Positions 25,948 to 32,317 of a stretch of DNA of 32,317 nt are shown here, piece by piece (the stretch's first letter is position 1; each line of letters begins with the position of its first letter). The position numbers and the translations under genes are program-made. A model generated the notes under the pieces. That model saw only the letters and a program-made list of their open reading frames with translations. It did not search any database and was not told where the DNA came from. This stretch comes from Methylobacter psychrophilus. Lineage in GTDB: Bacteria; Pseudomonadota; Gammaproteobacteria; Methylococcales; Methylomonadaceae. The DNA is taken from positions 1 through 32,317 of the forward strand of contig NZ_JAOEGU010000044.1 in assembly GCF_025583945.1 (NCBI RefSeq). The letters run 5' to 3'.

Positions 25948-26946
25948 ATGCCAGAGTTAGTTTCTATATTAATACCTGCTTATAATGCCGAGAAATGGAT
26001 AGCGGAAACGATAAGGTCAGCCCTTAAACAAACATGGATAAACAAGGAGATCATTATTGTTGATGATGGGTCTTCCGATGGCACGCTCCATATAGCGAAA
26101 ACATTTGAATCCAAAGTAGTTAAAGTCACTACACAAAGGAATAAGGGTGCTAGTAGTGCACGAAATACTGCTCTTTCCCTGGCCCAAGGGAATTACATTC
26201 AATATTTGGATGCAGACGACCTTTTGGCGCCAGACAAAATTTCGCAGCAACTTAAAGATAGCGATAACGGGTTGGATTCTCTAATTTTACTAAGCTCGGC
26301 TTGGGGTAGATTCTTAACACGCCCCAAGCGCGCCCAATTTAAACCTGACTTTCTTTGGCAAGATTTAGAACCTGTGGACTGGATTTTGAGGAAATTCATC
26401 GACAATAAATTTATGGCCAACTCATCATGGCTCGTCAGTCGAAGGTTGATCGAGCTAGGGGAACCATGGGATGAACGACTATCACTGGATGACGACGGAG
26501 AGTATGCATGCCGAATAGTATCTAGATGTGAAAGGGTTAAATTTACGCCAGAGGCAAAATGCTATTATAGGGTTGGTAATCTAGGGAGTCAGAGTTCCGA
26601 GATTTCAAATAAGGCCTTGATTTCTCAATTATTATCGATAACTCTTTGTATAGAGTATCTTAAATCGCTGGAAGACAGTGATAGAACGCGGCTTGCAAGC
26701 TTGAAGTTTCTAAATGACAGCTTCTATCTTTTTTATCCAGACAACGCTGAGTTAGCTAATAGCGCTCGTGCACTTGCTCTTAGCTTGGGCGAAGAACTGG
26801 CACCACCGGTATTGAGTTTGCAGTCAAGGTTATTTGGAAAGATATTTGGCCCCAAGAGCGTTAGAAAAGCCAAACAGACATACAATCAATACAAAGTATT
26901 TGGAATAAAGACATTGGAGGAGCTGGTCGATAGTTTTAACAGATAG
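25948..26946 (+). CDS. GT2 glycosyltransferase
   Basis: A 332-residue family 2 glycosyltransferase with VSILIPAYNAEKWIAETI at 5-22, IIVDDGSSDGT (36-46), GASSARNTAL and QYLDADDL (85-92) carrying the metal-binding DXD, and SLDDDGEYACRI as the second acidic site. AGAGGTG precedes ATG 25948. It lies 70 bases after the GT2 at 24894, likely in one transcript; the spacer holds a short AGGATC/GATCCT inverted repeat. It resembles other single-domain GT2 enzymes of O-antigen clusters. Sugar specificity cannot be read. Confidence 0.9.
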   Translation: MPELVSILIPAYNAEKWIAETIRSALKQTWINKEIIIVDDGSSDGTLHIAKTFESKVVKVTTQRNKGASSARNTALSLAQGNYIQYLDADDLLAPDKISQQLKDSDNGLDSLILLSSAWGRFLTRPKRAQFKPDFLWQDLEPVDWILRKFIDNKFMANSSWLVSRRLIELGEPWDERLSLDDDGEYACRIVSRCERVKFTPEAKCYYRVGNLGSQSSEISNKALISQLLSITLCIEYLKSLEDSDRTRLASLKFLNDSFYLFYPDNAELANSARALALSLGEELAPPVLSLQSRLFGKIFGPKSVRKAKQTYNQYKVFGIKTLEELVDSFNR

Positions 26947-27713
26947 CAGTATCTTTGAACAATGGAATAAATCACCTCCATTAGTCTTTTGTTGCTGCTG
27001 GTGAATCTGGTGAGAGGACGTCGTGAGCCAAAGAGTCTCGGCCTCAAACGCTTTGTCGGCTCAAGACTCTGAGTAGTGGCCGATGTTATTATCGGCCATC
27101 GGCACAAAAGATCATAGTAAAGGTTTTTAGCCTTTAAGACATTTGGGAAGGTCATACTCTAAGTGTCAAGTATGCCCTACCCATAAAAGTCCGCTGGAGG
27201 ACATAGAAACTAGAAACACTACCGAACCACCTGATTTTTATGGGAATTTTTTGGTTCTGATGACTCGCTAGCCTTTGTAGGTCAGAAGCGCAAGGTGCTA
27301 CGCTACATCCTGTTAAAAAAACTGCCAATTATGACTTAACCAGGTATGAGTGGACGACCCCCAACGGGGGTAACGCTTGATCTAGCAGAAGTATAGAGCG
27401 AGTCCAAAGCGTAGAGACTAAATTAGTTAAGAAATTTTTTGCCCGGAGGTTATTTTGTATTGATGGCTGGGCAATGAATGAAGATATTGTAAATGAGTAA
27501 GAAAAAGAATTGGAGCGTTATGGGTAACTCAGTTTATGTAAATAAGGGTAATTGTCTCCAGGCGACTCATGCATGAATATTACCTTTTGAACGGGCGGGC
27601 AATAATAAACCTCCATTTTTTCTGGGGTGTGATTTAGCTTATCGCATCATACCGACTCAAAAGGATTTTCATAAAAAAAAACATACTTGATAATTTATGA
27701 GATAGAGAAACCA
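26947..27713. other. 767-bp gene-free stretch with several hairpins
   Basis: No convincing gene. Structures visible: a weak stem AATGGA/TCCATT (26961-26982) followed by TCTTTT, which might terminate the GT2 run; a perfect 8-bp stem TGGCCGAT/ATCGGCCA (27077-27098); TGTAG/CTACA palindromic ends at 27276-27307; ACCCCC/GGGGGT (27357-27371); and TTGCCC/GGGCAA (27439-27474). A short plus-strand frame ending near 27074 (VNLVRGRREPKSLGLKRF) may be a decayed coding remnant. The stretch could be mobile-element debris or contain a structured RNA or leader for the 27714 gene. Confidence 0.5.
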
Positions 27714-28652
27714 ATGAATAATCATGAAATAAGTGTTAAGGGTAAAATATTGAAAGTCCCTTCTATATCCATACATGACTCAGTTGTCGTGGTAAAGGGA
27801 AAGCTGATAAAAAAAGCTGAAATATTTGACGAATATTGGTGTGAAAGTAATCATCTTCCAAACTATTTAACTGTTTTAGAAGAAATAAGTCAACGCTCTA
27901 ATAAACCAGATATTTTCACTTTTACACAACGAATTCCGGACACAGAGATACGATATGAGTACCATGCTGAATGGGTAAACTATGCAGTGATAATCTTGAA
28001 CTCTTACGACACTTGGATTAATAACCAAATATCCAATGCTGCAAAAAGAAATATAAAGGCGAGCGTGAAGAGAGGGGTAGAGGTACGAGTTTGTGAGTTT
28101 GATAATGACTACGTAAAAGGCATTATGTCTATATATAATGAGACCCCAATTAGACAAGGTCGAAAATTTTGGCATTACGAAAAGTGCTTTGATGCTGTTC
28201 AGGCAGAGAATGGAACTTATAAAAGTCGCAGCACTTATCTGGGTGCCTATTATGAGGGGGAGATGATAGGGTACCTAAAAATAGTATGGGATGAAAACTC
28301 CGCAGGTATTATGCAAATCCTATCAAAAATCAACTCTTATAATAAGAGACCAAATGACGCGCTTCTAGCTGAGGCTGTAAAGCAGTGTTGCACAAGAGGA
28401 ATAAAATACCTTATATATGAAAATTTTGTTTACGGAAGAAAGGCAGAAAGTTCGCTAACAGACTTCAAGCGCGGTCATGGATTCACCAAGATGGATGTAC
28501 CTCAATATTTTGTTCCCCTTACGTTAAAGGGTTTTGTAGCGTTAAGACTTGGTTTACATAAGAGTTTTAAGGAAATCGTTCCATTCTGGCTAACCTCCCG
28601 TCTGTTAAATATCAGGGCCAAGTGCTACGAACGTAGCCTACTGAAAACGTAA
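27714..28652 (+). CDS. FemAB/GNAT-like acyltransferase-fold protein
   Basis: A 312-residue protein whose middle and C-terminal parts look like a FemAB or GNAT-type fold. It shows NQISNAAKRNIKASVKRGVEV (a basic helix typical of FemAB-like proteins), TYLGAYYEGEMIGYLKIVW (beta strands of the acyl-CoA/aminoacyl fold) and AEAVKQCCTRGIKYLIYE. Such proteins transfer an amino acid or acyl group to an amine. In polysaccharide loci they are often found, as here, beside an asparagine-synthetase-like gene. ATG 27714 is preferred to the TTG at 27687, although the ribosome site is weak. The gene is AT-rich. The acceptor and donor are unknown. Confidence 0.6.
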   Translation: MNNHEISVKGKILKVPSISIHDSVVVVKGKLIKKAEIFDEYWCESNHLPNYLTVLEEISQRSNKPDIFTFTQRIPDTEIRYEYHAEWVNYAVIILNSYDTWINNQISNAAKRNIKASVKRGVEVRVCEFDNDYVKGIMSIYNETPIRQGRKFWHYEKCFDAVQAENGTYKSRSTYLGAYYEGEMIGYLKIVWDENSAGIMQILSKINSYNKRPNDALLAEAVKQCCTRGIKYLIYENFVYGRKAESSLTDFKRGHGFTKMDVPQYFVPLTLKGFVALRLGLHKSFKEIVPFWLTSRLLNIRAKCYERSLLKT

Positions 28653-28675
28653 ATCTTTCTACGGAGCTTTTCTAA

Positions 28676-30499
28676 ATGACTGGAATATTTGGCTTAATTG
28701 ATAAAAAAGGCGGGGCTGATAGCTGCGGAAATCCTTCGTTTCCTGTAACTCTAAAGTCGATGACTCAAGTATTACAATACGAATCTTGGTACACCAGCGC
28801 GACTTACAGTTTCACAAAGTTGGGTGTATACATAGGGTATATTGGACATTCTACAAATAAGCCTATTAAGGATCAACAAAAAGGATTATCTCTTTTTCTT
28901 TCTGATCGGGAATCTTTGGGTGTAGACGAAGCTGGCGATCAAGGTCTTCGTATACTCAATCACTATGAAAAAGTTGGATGTCAGTTTCCAGAAATAATTA
29001 GTGGCTTGAGTTCAGGCATTTTAATCGATGAGAAACGTAACACTTGTTTTCTTTTCAATGATCATTTTGGTATAGAGAGAATTTTTTTGTATGAAGATGA
29101 TAATAGAGTGATATTTTCCTCAGAAGCAAAAGCGATATTAGCCGTTGTTCCAGAAACAAGAGACTTTGACCCAGTGGGGTTGGGTGAGTTTTTCGCCTGT
29201 GGATGCACACTCGGAGAAAATTCATTATTTCGACATATACAGGTTTTACTCCCCGGCACGGTGATCACATATAACAAAGGGATCCCGCCGAAGTCATCAA
29301 GATATATGCCTTGTTCAGTATTGGAAGGGTTGGATCCATTGCAGGAAGAAGGATGCTTTTTGGAAGAATTTTCTGAAAAGCTAAAAAAGCTTGTTAGGAT
29401 GCGACTGCAAGTTCCCGAGCGAGCAGGTGTTTCGCTCACAGGTGGTCTTGATTCAAGGATGATTATGGCCAGCCTTAAACCTAATGACAGGATGACATGC
29501 TATACTTTCGGAAGTATGTACCGGGAAACCTATGACGTTAAGATTGCAAGAGAAGTTGCAGAGCATTGTGGACAGGCACATAAGGTTCTTGTTTTGGGCG
29601 ATGATTTTCTTAATGAATTCCAAAAATTTTTAAAAAAATCAGTGTTTATTTCTGACGGATATTTGGGTTTTTCGGGAGCTGCTGAGCTTTATCTAAATGG
29701 CTTGGCAAGAAAACTAGCTCCTTTAAGGATAACGGGTAACTACGGGGGGGAGTTACTCAGAGGAGTTCGGGCGTTCAAAAGTTCGGTTCCTAAGGGGGCA
29801 TTTCTAAGGCCCGAACTTCTTGGTATGGTAAATCGCGCAACTCAAATATTTTCTCAAATGTCTATGATGCATCCTACTTCCTTCACGCTTTTTTTTCAGG
29901 CGCCTTCTGGATACGGTAGGTATTCAATAGAACGATCTCAGGTTTCGCTTTTCACGCCTTTTCTGGAAAAGAGTTTGGTGGAACTGATTTACAGAATGCC
30001 TTTGAAATTTCGATCCAACATGGATCCGTCATTAGCGATAATAAAGACTTGCCGCGAAGCACTTATTTCTATATCAACGGATCGTGGTCTGCTCGGTAGA
30101 AATAACTTGATAACTAAATTAGCCATGCAATTTTTCCGTGAGGCAATGTTTAAGATGGAGTATTGGACAGATCAAGGTATGCCGGAGAGCATAAGATGGG
30201 TTTCTCGTTTTGATAAATGGCATTTATTTGAGTATTTTTTTCTAGGAAGACACAAATTTCAACACTTCGGAATTTGGAGTCAGAATCAATTATTAGATTT
30301 TATATGGACTATTTTGGAAACAGGTAGAAGTACAAGTTTAGATAAATATATTGATTTTAAGGTGGTAGAGAAGATGTTTGCTGAACACCGAAGTGGCAAA
30401 AAAAATTTTTCAAATGAAATTGACAAATTAGTGACTTTAATTTTGGCCGAGAGACAGTTCCTAATGGCTGATATAAGTGCAAAATCTGTTGAGGAATGA
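28676..30499 (+). CDS. Asparagine-synthetase-like protein lacking the glutaminase cysteine
   Basis: A 607-residue protein with the two-domain layout of class B asparagine synthetases. The N-terminal Ntn region is MTGIFGLID, NDHFGIERIF and SSEAKAI, up to ~205; the C-terminal ATP-pyrophosphatase domain has GVSLTGGLDSRM (251-262). The catalytic Cys at position 2 is Thr (ATG ACT GGA), so glutamine hydrolysis is not expected; the SGGLDS loop is TGGLDS. Relatives that lost this Cys, such as beta-lactam synthetase and lasso-peptide cyclase, form amides with an internal amine or other donor. Others, such as WbpS-type proteins, amidate hexuronic acids. Here it could amidate a uronic acid of the polymer. 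CGGAG precedes ATG 28676, and the FemAB-like gene ends 23 bases upstream, so they are probably one unit. Confidence 0.88.
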   Translation: MTGIFGLIDKKGGADSCGNPSFPVTLKSMTQVLQYESWYTSATYSFTKLGVYIGYIGHSTNKPIKDQQKGLSLFLSDRESLGVDEAGDQGLRILNHYEKVGCQFPEIISGLSSGILIDEKRNTCFLFNDHFGIERIFLYEDDNRVIFSSEAKAILAVVPETRDFDPVGLGEFFACGCTLGENSLFRHIQVLLPGTVITYNKGIPPKSSRYMPCSVLEGLDPLQEEGCFLEEFSEKLKKLVRMRLQVPERAGVSLTGGLDSRMIMASLKPNDRMTCYTFGSMYRETYDVKIAREVAEHCGQAHKVLVLGDDFLNEFQKFLKKSVFISDGYLGFSGAAELYLNGLARKLAPLRITGNYGGELLRGVRAFKSSVPKGAFLRPELLGMVNRATQIFSQMSMMHPTSFTLFFQAPSGYGRYSIERSQVSLFTPFLEKSLVELIYRMPLKFRSNMDPSLAIIKTCREALISISTDRGLLGRNNLITKLAMQFFREAMFKMEYWTDQGMPESIRWVSRFDKWHLFEYFFLGRHKFQHFGIWSQNQLLDFIWTILETGRSTSLDKYIDFKVVEKMFAEHRSGKKNFSNEIDKLVTLILAERQFLMADISAKSVEE

Positions 30500-30546
30500 G
30501 ATAGTTAGTGAGCCCCAAAATCCGGACAACCGATTATGGGAGGTTG

Positions 30547-30607
30547 GACAATTTTCGACGCTGCATTCACCCAAACCCTTGACATTTTTCCACGCTGTTT
30601 TACACCC
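30547..30607 (+). repeat. Imperfect direct repeat, two copies of ~26 bp, 34-bp period
   Basis: GACAATTTTCGACGCTG at 30547 and GACATTTTTCCACGCTG at 30581 continue with similar TT-ACCC ends, in the gene-free stretch after the asparagine-synthetase-like gene. It may be remnant mobile-element end sequence; nothing shows function. Confidence 0.6.
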
Positions 30608-30650
30608 ATGCATAAGGGAACCGATCCCAAACCAATGAAGAAACTATCTA

Positions 30651-30719
30651 CTGGAGAACCGCACGGTTCGAAGGGAGGAGGGCCTTGAAATGACTATTCT
30701 CGCCCCCCCCATACCTATG
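30651..30719 (+). mobile_element. Decayed group II intron 3' end (domain V/VI-like remnant)
   Basis: GGAGAACCG...CGGTTCGAAGGGAGGAGGG (30653-30682) reads like domain V and the following linker of bacterial group II introns, then a possible domain VI with a bulged A and a C-run ending near CCATACCTATG. The distal part of domain V is missing: the two arms (30656-30661 and 30664-30669) are separated by only two bases, so it cannot be functional. No reverse transcriptase gene is nearby. The assignment is from recall of intron 3' ends. Confidence 0.45.
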
Positions 30720-30756
30720 ATTAATTAATATATGGTAGATAAATGTTAAAAATGGG

Positions 30757-31941
30757 TTAAAGAGAATTCTGCAAACACAAATAGAGATTGGTTAATGCCT
30801 TAAACATTGTCGCCTGCCCCCAATGTAACATCGGGATCTTTGATTTAATTAAAGGATATTCCCTATAGTAAAAATATCCTTGTTTATCTTGCATATTGTT
30901 TATTGTCCATAATGCAACTTTTTTGGCGAGTTCGATGCATTCCGGCATCTTATTTCCAAATTTTGACAATGTGTCGATGGCTTGGGCTGCACATTGGATA
31001 TCAACGGGATAAGTACGATTATGATAGTATTTCGGGCGTCCGTTGGGTTCAAAAAAATTATCCATAAAATATCTCAACCCCCTTTCAATCATGGGATAAA
31101 ATTCATTATCCCCTGTCGCATCAATATAATACTTTAAACTATCAAGATTATAACCGGTATGAAAATTATCTATCCAGTGGAATTGTGGATCTTCGGCATA
31201 CCACCAGGATCCATCCGAATGTTGCTGGAGACAACTATACTCCATCGCAGAACGAGCAACGCTAAGGTACTCTGAATTTCCGTTATGTTTTGCAGTTCTA
31301 GCCAATATACTGGCACCCAGCATATTAGCGTTATGGATAGAAAGCTGACGATCTGCCAAGTAGCTTATGCAATCTCCTTTCGATGTTTTTTCGCGTGGAA
31401 GTTCAAGAATCCAGTTACAAGCGCTTTCTGCAATTCGAAGAAACCAATCATTATTAGTCGCTTCGTAAGCTTCAATGTAGGCGTGGCCAATTAAACTTGT
31501 CCATACAATGATTGGATCATTACTCGTATATCGGCCTCCCCGGCTAACAAAGTCAAAATGATTACTCCAACTATGATGGGTGAATCGAGGTACTTTGTGT
31601 TGATCAAGCCATTCCAAGCAATTTTTTGCCTTGTTTAAATGATCAAGTTGGTGATCGATACGATACAAAGTAAGGTATCCCCAAGCCATATACCCTCGCC
31701 CCTTAGTTGAGTCTTGCGGTTGGACCCCCATTAGAGGCCGAATATTAAATGGGCACTGTCGAATCAATTGCTGAAGTATACGCTCTAGAAGCTCATTACC
31801 AAACGCCAATGGGCGAAACCAGGATGACAACCCGTCAAATGGCTCATAGCCCCTATAATTATGATCTTCTACCCAGTTTTGAAGCTTAAATAAACTTTCA
31901 GATAACTGTTCTGTCGTTAATGTTTTTGAATTTGTGTTCAC
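30757..31941 (-). CDS. Alpha/alpha-toroid protein, possibly VpsJ-like polysaccharide protein
   Basis: A 394-residue soluble protein without a signal peptide. Repeated helical hairpins with aromatic, Gly and Asp-rich turns (WGYLTLYRIDHQLDHLNKA; WTSLIGHAYIEAYEATNNDWFL; DGSWWYAEDPQFHWIDNFHTGYNLDSLKYY) suggest an (alpha/alpha)6 toroid like those of sugar epimerases, lyases and unsaturated glucuronyl hydrolases. Similar proteins are often named VpsJ-like in polysaccharide clusters; this is recall, not a search. The conserved Trp, His and Asp clusters point to a carbohydrate-binding groove. GTG 31941 with AGGGAG seven bases upstream is a good start. It faces the asparagine-synthetase-like gene tail to tail. 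Confidence 0.65.
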   Translation of the reverse strand: MNTNSKTLTTEQLSESLFKLQNWVEDHNYRGYEPFDGLSSWFRPLAFGNELLERILQQLIRQCPFNIRPLMGVQPQDSTKGRGYMAWGYLTLYRIDHQLDHLNKAKNCLEWLDQHKVPRFTHHSWSNHFDFVSRGGRYTSNDPIIVWTSLIGHAYIEAYEATNNDWFLRIAESACNWILELPREKTSKGDCISYLADRQLSIHNANMLGASILARTAKHNGNSEYLSVARSAMEYSCLQQHSDGSWWYAEDPQFHWIDNFHTGYNLDSLKYYIDATGDNEFYPMIERGLRYFMDNFFEPNGRPKYYHNRTYPVDIQCAAQAIDTLSKFGNKMPECIELAKKVALWTINNMQDKQGYFYYREYPLIKSKIPMLHWGQATMFKALTNLYLCLQNSL

Positions 31942-32208
31942 GCTTGTCTCCCTTAGATACTATCAATATCGAGTATGTTTTATACATAATAATTTGTTAT
32001 TTTTTAATGCCTCAAATTGTAGTATCAACAATGTGACTACGAGCATAAATCCACCTTATTGAGGTCAATATTTGACAGATAATCTTTTAGGGTGATTTCC
32101 GAAGAAGGTTTTACCCATTAAAAGCAGGACTTTCCTAATCAGGCAAGCGATTGGATTCATCTAATTGGTAAGTTCTTTCCCGGAGATCACCTAGGTTCTG
32201 TTGACGTT

Positions 32209-32317
32209 TCACCTCAGCCATAAAAGCACCGAGGAAAATGACAGCATCCCCATGTAATTAATAGCTTTTTTCTCATATCGTGTAGCAATTCTGCGATAGT
32301 GCTTGAGTTTACCAAAC
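32209..32317 (-). CDS. IS5-family transposase, C-terminal fragment running off the window
   Basis: Reading the minus strand from the right edge gives an open frame ending at TGA (32209-32211). It contains KLKHYRRIATRYEKKAINY followed by a hydrophobic end MGMLSFSSVLLWLR. This matches the C-terminal tail of IS5-group transposases, which carry FRRIATRYDK-type sequence and a final LWLR or similar. The start lies beyond the window. The 31942-32208 spacer to its left would contain the element's end; I could not fix its terminal inverted repeat. Confidence 0.8.
   Translation of the reverse strand, partial: FGKLKHYRRIATRYEKKAINYMGMLSFSSVLLWLR

Noticed and set aside
26886-27155. Minus-strand ORF of 89 codons
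   Set aside because: Overlaps the GT2 3' end, low-complexity composition and no recognisable motif or ribosome site.
27430-27475. Possible c-di-GMP (GEMM) riboswitch
   Set aside because: GCCCGGAGG and a closing GGGC stem are present, but the conserved GEMM core is not.
1-32317. CRISPR arrays, tRNA or rRNA genes
   Set aside because: No regularly spaced short repeats and no cloverleaf or rRNA-like sequence noticed on either strand.

Overview
The window is almost entirely a cell-surface polysaccharide (exopolysaccharide, capsule or O-antigen) locus of a Gram-negative bacterium. The Wzx/Wzz/Wzc-type machinery, Shine-Dalgarno sites of the AGGA/GGAG type and moderate-to-low GC fit a gammaproteobacterium. 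A methanotroph-like (Methylococcales) host is a guess from overall style, not something the sequence proves. No rRNA, tRNA or housekeeping gene is present to fix the taxon.

Layout. 1-137 is a perfect 67-bp palindrome with a 3-nt loop, possibly an assembly artefact. 406-1563 is the initiating sugar-phosphate transferase with a degenerate GGDEF-like N-terminus. 1998-4745 is a compact WbpD/WbpB/WbpE-like module for a 2,3-diacetamido-uronic acid nucleotide sugar. 4925-8731 is a very large secreted protein with a deacetylase-like domain and an 882-bp tandem domain duplication. 8780-12110 holds a sugar aminotransferase, WbqC-like protein, acyltransferase and GNAT gene; this block carries a clear recombination scar, with ~395-bp direct repeats flanking a one-gene insert. 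12107-17402 is a translationally coupled export/assembly run: Wzx flippase, GT2, PCP/Wzz and BY-kinase, ended by a strong hairpin. 17568-18971 is a divergent nucleotide-sugar dehydrogenase.

19060-24295 is a minus-strand operon (read 24295 to 19060): GT2, O-antigen ligase/polymerase-like membrane protein, DUF7033-type polysaccharide deacetylase, GT4. After a 598-bp divergent promoter region, the plus strand carries two GT2 genes, a 767-bp gene-free stretch, a FemAB/GNAT-like protein and an asparagine-synthetase-like protein lacking the glutaminase cysteine. Then come a decayed group II intron-like end, a minus-strand VpsJ-like alpha-toroid protein, and at the right edge the 3' end of an IS5-family transposase.

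How it could work together (inference): the initiating transferase loads the first sugar on undecaprenyl phosphate. GT2/GT4 enzymes extend it with amino- and uronic-acid sugars made by the local nucleotide-sugar genes. Wzx flips the unit, the Wzy/ligase-like protein polymerises or transfers it, and the separate PCP and tyrosine kinase control chain length. The deacetylases, acyltransferases and amide-forming enzyme decorate the product. The outer-membrane export protein (Wza) is not in the window.

Most unusual points: the wbqC/GNAT duplication scar, the asparagine-synthetase-like gene without its Cys next to a FemAB-like gene, the dehydrogenase lacking two usual catalytic residues, a 26-residue tandem duplication inside the flippase, and the GGDEF-like/sugar transferase fusion.
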